Source: Microbacterium thalli (GTDB lineage: Bacteria > Actinomycetota > Actinomycetes > Actinomycetales > Microbacteriaceae). From it: 64,000 bases of DNA. Both the position numbers and the translations under genes were made by a program. Shown piece after piece: positions 46,434 through 54,986 of this stretch. The stretch lies in contig NZ_JAQZCH010000002.1 in NCBI RefSeq assembly GCF_028737325.1, forward strand, positions 620,001 to 684,000. Direction: 5' to 3'. The notes below the pieces were generated by a model. That model searched no databases and was not told the origin of the DNA. It was given only the letters and a program-made list of their open reading frames with translations. Numbering within the stretch: position 1 is the stretch's first letter; the number at the start of each line of letters is the position of its first letter.

Positions 46434-49424
46434 TCAGGCATAGAAGTGCTTCTCGAACACGCGGCGGGCCTGGCGCGCGGCGCGCATCCAGTCCTCCTCG
46501 ACCATCGTGGCCGATCTCGCAGGATACTCCAGCAATCGACCGATGCCGTCGAGCCGGGCACGGTCGGTGGGAAGCACATCGCTGGTCTGACCCGACAGCA
46601 GCGTGTTCGCCGAACGCAGGCGGCTCGCCAGCCGCCACGCCGCCGCAAGTTTGTCTGCGGCATCCCGCGGGAGCAGCTCGGCGTCCACCGCCGCGTCGAG
46701 CGCCGCCATCGTCGACGTCGTCCGCAGCCCGGCGACGCGACGACCGTGCTCGAGCTGCAGCAGCTGCACGAGCCACTCGACATCGCTCAACCCCCCGGGG
46801 CCGAGCTTGAGGTGGCGGGAGCGGTCCTGCCCCTGCGGCAGACGCTCGCTTTCGACGCGGGCCTTGATGCGTCGGATCTCACGCAGCCCCTGGGGGTCGG
46901 GCGCTTCGGGGTAGCGGACGTCGTCGGCGAGCGCGAGGAAACGCTCGATGAGCGTCACGCTGCCGGCGACACCCCGCGCGCGCAGCAGCGCCTGCGCCTC
47001 CCACGACAGCGACCAGCGGCGGTAGTACTCCGCGTACGACTCGATCGAGCGCACGAGCGGTCCGTTGCGTCCCTCCGGGCGCAGGCCCGCATCGAGGTCG
47101 AGCGGAAGCCGGTGATCCTCGGAGTATCGACGCACCCCGTGCACGAGCTGCAGCGCCAGCTCTTGCGCGCGCTGCGGAGCGACATCGTTCGGGGCGTAGA
47201 CGTAGATGATGTCGGCATCCGATCCGAAGCCGAGCTCCGCACCGCCGAAACGTCCCATCGCGATGATCGAGAAGTCGAGGCCTTCGTCCTCCGGCGGGAC
47301 GATTTCGCGACGCACGGCCCGCAACGTGGCTTGGATCGTCACCTCGGTGATCGTCGTCAGACCTTCCGCCAGCTCCTCGATCGACAGGTCGCCCACCACC
47401 GCAGCCATGGCGAGACGCAGCAGCTCACGTCGACGCAGGGCACGCACGGCCGACATCGCGTCGTCGATCGACCGGTGCCGGGTCTGGATCGCCCGCGCCT
47501 CCTCCTGCAGCACGTAGCCGGGGCGCGGACGCAGCTGTTCCCGCGAGTCGAGCCACGCGATCGACTCGGGGATCCACTCCATCAGCTCGCCGACGTAGCG
47601 CGAGCCCGAGAGCAGCCGGGTCAAACTCTCGGCGGCACCGGCCGAGTCGCGCAGCATCCGCAAGAACCACGGCGTATCGCCGAGACGCTCGCTGATGCGA
47701 CGGAAGGCCAGCAGCCCGTAGTCCGGGTCGACGCCGTCGGCGAACCACCGCAGCATCACGGGCATGAGGTGACGCTGGATCGCCGTCTTGCGGCTCAACC
47801 CGCTCGTCAGCGCCCCCATGTGGCGCAGAGCGCCGGCCGGGTCGCGGAATCCGATCGCCGCGAGCCGCGCCTTCGCCTGCTCGGGCGAGAGCATGTGCTC
47901 GTCCGCGGGCAACGCTGCCACCGCCGACAGCAGCGGACGGTAGAACAGGCGGACGTGGATCTCGCGGACTTCGCGCTTGATCTCCTCCCACGCCGCGACG
48001 ACGCGGTCGGCGCTCTCGCCGATCCGCGCCGATCGCGCGAGGACGCGCAGCGATGCGCCGTCCTCGGGCATCAGGTGCGTGCGCCGCAGGTCGCGCAGCT
48101 GCAGCCGGTGCTCCATGACGCGCAGCCGCCGGTAGTCGAGGGCGAAGTGCGCGGCATCCTCGCGTCCGATGTACCCCTGCGACACCAGCGCGTCGAGCGC
48201 GTCGAGGGTCGAGCGCTCGCGGATCCGCTCGTCCGACGCCCCGTGCACGAGCTGCAGCAGCTGCACCGTGAACTCGACATCGCGGATGCCGCCGGGGCCG
48301 AGCTTGAGCTGACGGGCGACCTCGTCGGCGGGGATGTGCTCAGTCACGCGCTCGCGCATGCGCTGCACGCTGTCGACGAAGTTCTCGCGGGCGGCGCTGG
48401 CCCAGACCCGCGGCTGCATAGCGTCGACGTAGCGCTCGCCCAGCTCCTCGTCCCCGGCGAGGGCACGCGCCTTCAGCAGCGCCTGGAACTCCCAGCTCTT
48501 GGCCCACCGGTCGTAATAGGCGATGTGCGAGTCGAGTGTGCGCACCAGGGCACCCTGCTTGCCCTCGGGACGGAGGTTCGGGTCGACCTCCCACAGCGGC
48601 GGCTCGACCTCGACCTCCGAGATCCCGCGCATCGTCTGCATCGCCAGTCGGGTCGCGATGTCGACCGCGCGGGCCTCCGCGACGACCGACTCGTCGCTCG
48701 AGCCGCCCACGAAGATGACGTCGACGTCGCTGACATAGTTGAGCTCTCGGGCGCCCGACTTCCCCATGCCGATGATGGCGAGCTGCGTGGCGGCGACCTC
48801 GTCACGCTCGAACCGTCCGGTGCCGGGAACACCGGCGACGAGGCGGCTGCGCGCCACGGCGAGCGAGGCTTCGAGCGCCGCTCCCGCCGCGTCCGCGAGC
48901 GCCGCCGCGACCGCGTGCAGGATGAGCGCCGGGTCGGACGCGCCCAGGTCGAAACGGGCGATGCGCGCGAGCATCCGCCGGTAACCCACGCGGAGTGCGA
49001 CACACGCTTCGTCGCCGGCCGTGGCGGCGAAGCCGTCGGTCGCGCCGACGCTCGCCAGAAGCGCATCCCGCAGGTCGTCACGCGTGGGCAGTCCCTCGCC
49101 GTCGCCGGCGAGGTCGGCGAGTTCGTCCGGATGCCGCAGGTAGAACTCCGCGAAGCCGCGTGATGCGCCCAGCACCCCCCAGACGGCATCCGGGCGTCGA
49201 TCGAGCGCCGCGCGCACCGCGTCGGGTGCTCGCCGTGCGATGCGCAGCAGCGCATCCGTCGCGCCGTCGGGATCGGCGGCGGCCTCGGCGCCCGCGACGA
49301 GTTCGTCGCGCGGCAGGCCGGTGGCCTCCGAGAGCTCGCCGAGCTGCTCGTCGGCTCGCCCGAGATCGTCGAAGCCCGCTCGCGCGAGTCCGGTCAGACC
49401 GACCGCCCGAGGTCCCCGGTTCAT
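46434..49424 (-). CDS. glnE: Bifunctional glutamine-synthetase adenylyltransferase/deadenylyltransferase
   Basis: 996 residues. It adds and removes AMP on the regulatory tyrosine of GlnA. Two nucleotidyltransferase units are visible: LNYVSDVDVIFVGG (about residue 225) in the deadenylylating half, and LGFGSDADIIYVYA (about 735) in the adenylylating half. Each is followed by a conserved RPEGKQGALV- or RPEGRNGPLV-type segment and a helical GlnD-PII-uridylyl-like domain. The start is four bases after the glnA2 stop. In many bacteria PII-UMP sets its direction; no PII gene is nearby. Confidence 0.97.
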   Translation of the reverse strand: MNRGPRAVGLTGLARAGFDDLGRADEQLGELSEATGLPRDELVAGAEAAADPDGATDALLRIARRAPDAVRAALDRRPDAVWGVLGASRGFAEFYLRHPDELADLAGDGEGLPTRDDLRDALLASVGATDGFAATAGDEACVALRVGYRRMLARIARFDLGASDPALILHAVAAALADAAGAALEASLAVARSRLVAGVPGTGRFERDEVAATQLAIIGMGKSGARELNYVSDVDVIFVGGSSDESVVAEARAVDIATRLAMQTMRGISEVEVEPPLWEVDPNLRPEGKQGALVRTLDSHIAYYDRWAKSWEFQALLKARALAGDEELGERYVDAMQPRVWASAARENFVDSVQRMRERVTEHIPADEVARQLKLGPGGIRDVEFTVQLLQLVHGASDERIRERSTLDALDALVSQGYIGREDAAHFALDYRRLRVMEHRLQLRDLRRTHLMPEDGASLRVLARSARIGESADRVVAAWEEIKREVREIHVRLFYRPLLSAVAALPADEHMLSPEQAKARLAAIGFRDPAGALRHMGALTSGLSRKTAIQRHLMPVMLRWFADGVDPDYGLLAFRRISERLGDTPWFLRMLRDSAGAAESLTRLLSGSRYVGELMEWIPESIAWLDSREQLRPRPGYVLQEEARAIQTRHRSIDDAMSAVRALRRRELLRLAMAAVVGDLSIEELAEGLTTITEVTIQATLRAVRREIVPPEDEGLDFSIIAMGRFGGAELGFGSDADIIYVYAPNDVAPQRAQELALQLVHGVRRYSEDHRLPLDLDAGLRPEGRNGPLVRSIESYAEYYRRWSLSWEAQALLRARGVAGSVTLIERFLALADDVRYPEAPDPQGLREIRRIKARVESERLPQGQDRSRHLKLGPGGLSDVEWLVQLLQLEHGRRVAGLRTTSTMAALDAAVDAELLPRDAADKLAAAWRLASRLRSANTLLSGQTSDVLPTDRARLDGIGRLLEYPARSATMVEEDWMRAARQARRVFEKHFYA

Positions 49425-49428
49425 GGCC

Positions 49429-50766
49429 TCAGAGCATCTCCAGATTGCTCTTGAGCTCGAACGGCGTCACCTGTGCGCGGTAGTTCTGCCACTCGCGACG
49501 CTTGTTCAGCAGCACGTAGTTGAAGACCTGCTCGCCCAGCGTCTCGGCGACGAGCTCGGACTCCTCCATGTACTCCAATGCGTGATCGAGGCTCGCCGGC
49601 AGCGGGGCGTAGCCCAGGGCGCGCCGTTCGGCATCCGTCAGCGACCAGACGTTGTCCTCGGCCTCGGAAGGCAGTTCGTAGCCCTCCTCGATGCCCTTCA
49701 AACCCGCGGCCAGCAGCAGCGCGTAGGCGAGGTACGGGTTCGCGGCCGAGTCGAGGGCGCGGTACTCGACACGCGACGACTGGCTCTTGTTCGGCTTGTA
49801 CATCGGCACGCGGACGAGAGCGGAGCGGTTGTTGTGACCCCACGTGATGAAGCTCGGCGCCTCGTCGCCGCCCCAAAGCCGCTTGTATGAGTTGACGAAC
49901 TGGTTGGTGACCGCCGAGATCTCGTTCGCGTGGCGCAGCAGGCCCGCGATGAACTGGCGTCCCGTCTGCGAGAGCTGGTACTGCGCGCCCTCCTCGTAGA
50001 ACGCGTTCACGTCGCCCTCGAAGAGAGACATGTGCGTGTGCATGCCGCTTCCGGGATGGCCGCCGAGGGGCTTGGGCATGAAGGTCGCGTAGACACCCTG
50101 CTCGATCGCCACCTCCTTGATGACGGTGCGGAACGTCATGATGTTGTCGGCCGTCGCGAGGGCGTCGGCGTAGCGCAGATCGATCTCGTTCTGTCCGGGA
50201 CCGCCCTCGTGGTGGCTGTACTCGACCGAGATGCCCAGGTCTTCCAGCATCCGCACCGAGCGGCGACGGAAGTCGTGCGCGGTGCCGCCGGGCACGTTGT
50301 CGAAGTAGCCGGCCGAGTCGACGGGCTCGGGGCCTTCGGGGCCGTAGCTCGAGGACTTCAGCAGGTAGAACTCGATCTCGGGGTGCGTGTAGAACGTGAA
50401 GCCCGCATCGGCGGCCTTCGCGAGCGAGCGCTTGAGCACGTTGCGCGGATCGGCGACGGCGGGCTGACCGTCGGGGGTCGTGATGTCGCAGAACATCCGC
50501 GCCGTCGGGTCGACCTCACCGCGCCACGGCAGCAGCTGGAAGGTGGTCGGGTCGGGATGCGCGAGCAGGTCCGACTCGTAGCTGCGGGTCAGGCCCTCGA
50601 TGGCCGAGCCATCGAAGCCCAGCCCTTCGGCGAAGGCCCCCTCGACCTCGGCGGGCGCGATCGCGACCGACTTGAGGGTGCCGATCACGTCGGTGAACCA
50701 GAGCCGGACGAACTTGACGCCCCGCTCCTCGATCGTGCGCAGTACGAAGTCCCGCTGCTTGTCCAT
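49429..50766 (-). CDS. glnA2: Glutamine synthetase, second copy (GlnA2 type)
   Basis: 445 residues, shorter than GlnA. It has LWFTDVIGTLKSVAI, GLGFDGSAIEGL, HPEIEFYLL, EYSHHEGGPGQNEI, KPLGGHPGSGMH and NRSALVRVP. The adenylylation segment found in GlnA is replaced by AEDNVWSLTDAERR, with no tyrosine, so GlnE should not modify it. In Streptomyces related GlnA-like proteins can glutamylate other amines; whether this one makes glutamine is not decided. ATG 50766 has GGAGAGG upstream. It is the first gene before glnE. Confidence 0.93.
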   Translation of the reverse strand: MDKQRDFVLRTIEERGVKFVRLWFTDVIGTLKSVAIAPAEVEGAFAEGLGFDGSAIEGLTRSYESDLLAHPDPTTFQLLPWRGEVDPTARMFCDITTPDGQPAVADPRNVLKRSLAKAADAGFTFYTHPEIEFYLLKSSSYGPEGPEPVDSAGYFDNVPGGTAHDFRRRSVRMLEDLGISVEYSHHEGGPGQNEIDLRYADALATADNIMTFRTVIKEVAIEQGVYATFMPKPLGGHPGSGMHTHMSLFEGDVNAFYEEGAQYQLSQTGRQFIAGLLRHANEISAVTNQFVNSYKRLWGGDEAPSFITWGHNNRSALVRVPMYKPNKSQSSRVEYRALDSAANPYLAYALLLAAGLKGIEEGYELPSEAEDNVWSLTDAERRALGYAPLPASLDHALEYMEESELVAETLGEQVFNYVLLNKRREWQNYRAQVTPFELKSNLEML

Positions 50767-50798
50767 CGCGTCCTCTCCGAGACAGGGTCGCAACCAGA

Positions 50799-51020
50799 CT
50801 ACTGGCGGTGAGCGTCCTCCGACGGCGGGGTGCCCCACTCGTCCGCGCGCGCCTCGTCTTCGCGCCAGGCCTGCGCCCGTTGAGCCATGATCTCCGGCGC
50901 CCGAGCGGCCTCGTCCGCGGTCGCGAAGGGACCGGCACGGTCGGCGCCCGGGGACTGTTTGCCCCGCTCCACCTGACGCGTCACGAGGTTGTACCAGAAC
51001 TCTCCGTCGCTCGCGGGCAT
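50799..51020 (-). CDS. Small SPOR-like protein
   Basis: 73 residues. FWYNLVTRQVERGKQSPGAD and GPFATADEAARAPEIMAQR match a short actinobacterial family annotated as SPOR-like; the canonical peptidoglycan-binding length is not reached. The C-terminus is Arg/Glu-rich. It lies 32 bases upstream of glnA2 on the same strand and could be cotranscribed. GAGGAG precedes the ATG. Confidence 0.75.
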   Translation of the reverse strand: MPASDGEFWYNLVTRQVERGKQSPGADRAGPFATADEAARAPEIMAQRAQAWREDEARADEWGTPPSEDAHRQ

Positions 51021-51085
51021 GATGGCTCCTCACTTGCGCACGGGCGGCGCTCAGCCCGAGCCTAATCCGGCGGGCGCCCGGTCGA

Positions 51086-51091
51086 TAGGCT
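51086..51091 (+). promoter_or_regulatory. -10 box (TAGGCT) of ppgK, leaderless layout
   Basis: TAGGCT, six bases (GGGCGC), then ATG 51098. No ribosome site is present. Confidence 0.6.
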
Positions 51092-51097
51092 GGGCGC

Positions 51098-51922
51098 ATG
51101 AGTGCGAACGCGACGCGAGCTGTCGGAGTGGACATCGGCGGAACCGGGATCAAGGGAGCCGTCGTCGACCTCTCGACGGGCACCCTGCTGACCGATCGGA
51201 TCAAGGTGCCCACCCCGCGCGGCGCCGAGCCCGAGGACGTGCTGGCCGCGGTGAAGGTCGTGCTCGACCGCCTCGAGGTGGCCGACGCCCCCGACGTGCC
51301 GCTCGGCGTCGCGTTCCCCGCCATCGTCAAGCACGGACGGACGCTGTCTGCGGCGAACGTCGCCGACACCTGGATCGATTTCGAAGCCGAGCACTTCTTC
51401 GAGTCCGGCCTCGGGCGCCAGATCCACTTCGCCAACGACGCGGATGTCGCGGGCGTCGCCGAACTGCGCTACGGCGCGGCGCGCGGACAGGACGGCCTCG
51501 TCATCCTCACGACGCTCGGCACCGGCATCGGCTCGGCGATGATCTACAACGGCGTGCTCATCCCCAACTCCGAGCTCGGCCACGTGCACCGCGCGAAGCA
51601 CGGCAAGGACGCCGAGGCCTGGGCCGCCTACTCGGCCATGGAGCGCGACGAGCTCGACTGGCCCGAATGGGCCGAGCGGCTGCAGTGGTACTACAGCCAC
51701 ATCGAGTTCCTCTTCTCGCCCGACCTGTTCGTCGTCGGCGGTGGCGTCTCGAAGCACGCCGACAAGTTCCTGCCGCTGCTCGATCTGAAGACGCCGATCG
51801 TCCCCGCGGTGCACCGCAACAACGCGGGCATCATCGGTGCCGCCGCCCTCGCCCTCGCCGGCGAACGCCCCGGTGCGCTCGACGCGACGACCGAGGACCT
51901 CGCCGCCACGACCGCGGAGTGA
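51098..51922 (+). CDS. ppgK: Polyphosphate glucokinase
   Basis: 274 residues, ROK-fold. It phosphorylates glucose using polyphosphate or ATP. It has the phosphate loop GVDIGGTGIKGAVVD, GVAFPAIVKHGR, NDADVAGVAELRYGAA with the catalytic Asp, ILTTLGTGIGSAMI, and LGHVHRAKHGKDAE with the actinobacterial PpgK pattern. The zinc-binding cysteines of ROK repressors are absent, fitting a PpgK. It stands alone before rnpB on the opposite strand. Confidence 0.95.
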   Translation: MSANATRAVGVDIGGTGIKGAVVDLSTGTLLTDRIKVPTPRGAEPEDVLAAVKVVLDRLEVADAPDVPLGVAFPAIVKHGRTLSAANVADTWIDFEAEHFFESGLGRQIHFANDADVAGVAELRYGAARGQDGLVILTTLGTGIGSAMIYNGVLIPNSELGHVHRAKHGKDAEAWAAYSAMERDELDWPEWAERLQWYYSHIEFLFSPDLFVVGGGVSKHADKFLPLLDLKTPIVPAVHRNNAGIIGAAALALAGERPGALDATTEDLAATTAE

Positions 51923-51943
51923 GGTCCGCGCGCTGCGTGAGGT

Positions 51944-52308
51944 GCGAATGGGCCGGCCTGTACGCCGGGTTCTGTCCGGGGGCGTGAGCCCCGTGGACGG
52001 CCATCTCTCTCGGCGACACGTTGCCGTGCCGCTCCAGCGGTCTACCCGGGGACTCGGCGGACCGCGTCTGCATCCCCTGTCTGACCTTGCTCCGGACGAG
52101 GTTTACCGTGCGGGTCGTGTCACCACGACCCCGGTGGTCTCTTACACCACCCTTTCACCCTTACCGACGTGAACGCCGGCGGTCTGCTCTCTGTGGCACT
52201 GTCTCGCGGATCACTCCGGGTGGGTGTTACCCACCGTCCTGTCCTGTGGAGCCCGGACGTTCCTCGGTGCGGTTGCCCGCCACGCGACCGTCCAGCCGAC
52301 CCATTCGC
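51944..52308 (-). ncRNA. rnpB: RNase P RNA, bacterial class A
   Basis: About 365 bases. The 5' core GAGGAACGTCCGGGCTCC (GAGGAA, near 52265) and the 3' core ACAGAACCCGGCGTACAGG are the conserved signatures, and GGTAAGGGTGAAA-type P10/11 sequence lies between. Helix P1 is formed by GCGAATGGG at the 5' end and CCCATTCGC at the 3' end, which sets both boundaries. It is the catalytic RNA that matures tRNA 5' ends. Confidence 0.95.
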
Positions 52309-52314
52309 CCGTCG

Positions 52315-52320
52315 AGTCTA
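52315..52320 (-). promoter_or_regulatory. -10 box (TAGACT) of rnpB
   Basis: TAGACT, six bases, then the first base of helix P1 (52308). Because the RNA 5' end is set independently by the P1 pairing, this calibrates the box-to-start distance used for the leaderless genes. Confidence 0.7.
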
Positions 52321-52346
52321 GCCGCCGGGTCGCGCCGGCTCCGCCG

Positions 52347-54035
52347 TCAGCTCTTGTCGGCGGATGCCGCGATGCGCACGTCCAGCCGGAAGTCGAGCGG
52401 GAATGAACCGAACAGCAGGCGGCCCGCGGCATCCGCCGCTTCCCGCACGGCCTCGGCTGCCGCGTCGGCGTGATCGACCGGGGCGTGGACGATGATCTCG
52501 TCGTGCAGGAAGAACGCCAGGTGCGCGCGCCCCGTCACCGGATGCTCGCCGACGGCGGGGAACGCGGCAAGGCGTCGGCGCAGATCGGCGAGCCACGCGA
52601 GAGCCCATTCGGCCGCCGTCCCCTGGACGACGAAGTTGCGGGTGAAGCGGCCGCGTTCGCGCGCCCGCGACCGGGCGAAGGCGCGGACCGCATCGGATGC
52701 CTCCGGCTCAGCCGCATCCGCCTGCAGCTCGCGCCACGCCGCGGACGGTTCCGGGCTCGTGCGTCCCAGCAGTGTGCGGACGGACCCGCCGTCCTCCCCC
52801 ACGCGGGCGGCGTCATCGACGAGCGCCATCGCGCGCGGGTAGGCCCGGCGCAGCGACGGCACGAGCCGGCCGCTGTCACCGCTCGTGGCGCCGTACATGG
52901 CGCCCAGCAGGGCCATCTTCGCGTCCTGCCGGGTCGGGACGGTGCCGCGCGCGACGATGCCCTCGTAGAGATCGCGGCCACGGGCAGCCTCGGCGAGCGC
53001 CACGTCGCCGGCCATCGCGGCCAGGATGCGGGGCTCGAGCTGTGCGACGTCGGCGACGACGAGAGTCCATCCCTCATCGGCGCGCACGGCGGGGCGGAGC
53101 ATCCGCGGCAGCTGCAGGGCGCCCCCGCCCGACGACGCCCAGCGCCCCGTGACCACCCCGCCGGGCACGTACACCGGTCGGAAGCGGTCGACGGGGATCC
53201 ACTCGTCCATCCAGGCCCAGCCGTTGGCGCTGAGCAGCCGCATCGCCCGCTTGTACGCCAGCAGCGGCTCGATGACGGGGTGGTCGTGGCGTCGGAGTTC
53301 CCACTTGCTCGTGGACTCCACCAAGACTCCCACCCGGTGCAGCGAGCGCAGCAGACGGGGGTGCGAGTCCAGACTCGCTCCCGGGTCGCCGAGCTCGGCG
53401 CGCACCCGGTCGGCGAGGTCGCGCACCGCGCTCGGCAGCTCGCCGGGGCGTGGCCGCGGGCCGAGGACGTCGGTGAGGATGGCGTCGTGCACGTCGCGGC
53501 TCCACGGCACACCGGCCGCGTGCAGCTCGACGGCGACCAGCGCGCCGGCGGACTCCGCCGCGGTCAGCAGTCGCAGCCGCCCCGGGTCGGTCGCCTCGCC
53601 GATCGCCCGCGCCTGGCGCGCGAACTCGGTGAGCGTCGCATCGAGGCCGTGCGGGATGGCGTCGGCGGCGGGCTCGAGAGCGAACAGCACGTCGCGCTCG
53701 GCCGTGGGGTCGGCGGAGGCGGCATCCCACGCGGTCGCGGCGCGCAGGTCGGCGGCATCCGTCACGAGCGAGCTGTCGCGCAGGATCGCGTGACACAGGC
53801 GCACGTCGTGACACCGGTCGACGCGGACGCCCGCGGCGAGGATGCCGTGGTACCACGCGGTCGTGTCGGACCAGATCCAGCGCGCGTCGGGATCGGCCGC
53901 CACCTCGTCGGCGAGCTGCGCCGTGGGGATGACGCGGCGCTCGGTCACCGACCCCGTCGCGTCCACGACCGCGATGTCGACGCCGCCGTCGCTGCGGCGT
54001 CCGACCGCGCGCCAGCGGGCGCGGGTCGCGGTCAT
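52347..54035 (-). CDS. Family-A DNA polymerase-like protein with degenerate exonuclease half
   Basis: 562 residues, the actinobacterial class annotated as bifunctional 3'-5' exonuclease/polymerase. The polymerase motifs are good: motif A VVADVAQLEPRILA (about 328), motif B RQDAKMALLGAMYG (about 370), motif C LHDEIIV (about 511). In the N-terminal half I do not see the DxE of proofreading domains; the nearest is IWSDTTAWYHGIL. It is far shorter than PolA, with no 5' nuclease. A repair or gap-filling role is likely but unproven. It precedes rnpB on the same strand and follows the zinc-ribbon gene by seven bases. Confidence 0.88.
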   Translation of the reverse strand: MTATRARWRAVGRRSDGGVDIAVVDATGSVTERRVIPTAQLADEVAADPDARWIWSDTTAWYHGILAAGVRVDRCHDVRLCHAILRDSSLVTDAADLRAATAWDAASADPTAERDVLFALEPAADAIPHGLDATLTEFARQARAIGEATDPGRLRLLTAAESAGALVAVELHAAGVPWSRDVHDAILTDVLGPRPRPGELPSAVRDLADRVRAELGDPGASLDSHPRLLRSLHRVGVLVESTSKWELRRHDHPVIEPLLAYKRAMRLLSANGWAWMDEWIPVDRFRPVYVPGGVVTGRWASSGGGALQLPRMLRPAVRADEGWTLVVADVAQLEPRILAAMAGDVALAEAARGRDLYEGIVARGTVPTRQDAKMALLGAMYGATSGDSGRLVPSLRRAYPRAMALVDDAARVGEDGGSVRTLLGRTSPEPSAAWRELQADAAEPEASDAVRAFARSRARERGRFTRNFVVQGTAAEWALAWLADLRRRLAAFPAVGEHPVTGRAHLAFFLHDEIIVHAPVDHADAAAEAVREAADAAGRLLFGSFPLDFRLDVRIAASADKS

Positions 54036-54042
54036 GGTCGGA

Positions 54043-54774
54043 TCACAGACCGGATTCGTCGGTGCGCACGAGGATGCACCCGCACTGCGGGCAGGTCACG
54101 ACCTCGTCGGCGGCGGCCTGCGCGATCGTCTTCAGATCGGTGCCCGACAGCTCCATGTTGCAGCCCCCGCACGTGCGACGGCTGAGCAGCCCGGCACCCG
54201 GCGTGCGCTGTGCGAGCGACTCGTACCGCGCGAGCAGATCGCCCGGGACGCGCGCGGCGATCGCGGCACGGTCGCGCGTCGCGGCATCCCGGCGCGTCTG
54301 CGCCTCGGCCACCGCGGCCTTGCCGTCGGCGCTGAGCCGGCCGCCCTCGGCGTTGACGTCGGCGATGAGCGCCTGCTGGGCCGCGACCGCGGCCTCGGCG
54401 GCCTCGAGCCGCTCCATCGCCGCCAGCTGAGCATCCTCGAGCTCGCTCTTGCGGCGCGCGAGCGAGGCGATCTCGTGTTCGAGCCCCTGCGCGTCCTTCG
54501 CGCTGGACGTCGCGGCCAGGCGCTCGGCGTCGCGTGCGGCCCGCGCGTCGACGACCGTGACGTCGGAGGCGATGCGGCCGAGCTCGGCCTGGATGTCGTC
54601 TCGCGTGCCGAGCAGGCCGGTCAGCTCGACCGACAGCTCGTGGCGGCGCGCGAGGAGCTCCTGGACGCGCTTGGCCTGAGCCGGGTTGCGCATCGCCGCC
54701 TCGGCGCCGCGGGCCTGTGCGTCGAGCCGGACGAGATCCAGAAGCAGCAGCTGGTCTGCGGGGGTGGCATTCAT
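54043..54774 (-). CDS. Coiled-coil protein with C-terminal C4 zinc ribbon
   Basis: 243 residues. Residues about 10-170 are heptad-rich helix (LLLLDLVRLDAQARGAE, LEHEIASLARRKSELED), a long antiparallel coiled coil. The C-terminus has CGGCNMEL and CPQCGCIL, a four-cysteine zinc ribbon. In actinobacteria this family often precedes a polymerase/RNase H gene, as here; a nucleic-acid role is plausible. ATG 54774 is fixed by family alignment and stands one base after the 3' end of tRNA-Val, so there is no room for a ribosome site. Confidence 0.9.
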   Translation of the reverse strand: MNATPADQLLLLDLVRLDAQARGAEAAMRNPAQAKRVQELLARRHELSVELTGLLGTRDDIQAELGRIASDVTVVDARAARDAERLAATSSAKDAQGLEHEIASLARRKSELEDAQLAAMERLEAAEAAVAAQQALIADVNAEGGRLSADGKAAVAEAQTRRDAATRDRAAIAARVPGDLLARYESLAQRTPGAGLLSRRTCGGCNMELSGTDLKTIAQAAADEVVTCPQCGCILVRTDESGL

Positions 54775-54775
54775 G

Positions 54776-54849
54776 TGGGCCCAGAGAGACTCGAACTCCC
54801 GACCCCCTCGGTGTAAACGAGGTGCTCTAACCAACTGAGCTATAGGCCC
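54776..54849 (-). tRNA. tRNA-Val, anticodon TAC
   Basis: 74 bases. Acceptor stem GGGCCTA with TGGGCCC, D-arm AGCTCAGTTGGTTAGAGC, anticodon loop TTTACAC between CCTCG and CGAGG, T-loop GTTCGAGTC, discriminator A. No CCA is encoded. The next gene's ATG follows after a single C. Confidence 0.95.
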
Positions 54850-54857
54850 CTGCTCTC

Positions 54858-54863
54858 AGTCTA
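54858..54863 (-). promoter_or_regulatory. -10 box (TAGACT) of tRNA-Val
   Basis: TAGACT followed by six bases predicts a start at 54851, two bases before the mature tRNA 5' end. The whole dicistron would carry almost no leader. Confidence 0.55.
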
Positions 54864-54891
54864 CGAGAGCGCCGAGACCTCTGAGCGTGGG

Positions 54892-54897
54892 TAGGCT
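54892..54897 (+). promoter_or_regulatory. -10 box (TAGGCT) of aceE
   Basis: TAGGCT predicts a start near 54904 and a leader of about 83 bases with GAAAGG before the GTG. The leader is long for this window and could hold control elements. Confidence 0.45.
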
Positions 54898-54986
54898 GTC
54901 GTGCGGTGCTTGTGCGCGCCCGACAACGCCTGCGCACAGCCCGTGGTGATTACCTGGCACGATCTGCCATACGAGAAAGGTCGCCC

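Noticed and set aside
45363..49163. Very long open frame antisense to glnE
   Set aside because: GC-rich third positions keep antisense frames open; composition is Arg/Asp/Gln/Val low complexity and glnE on the other strand is fully conserved.
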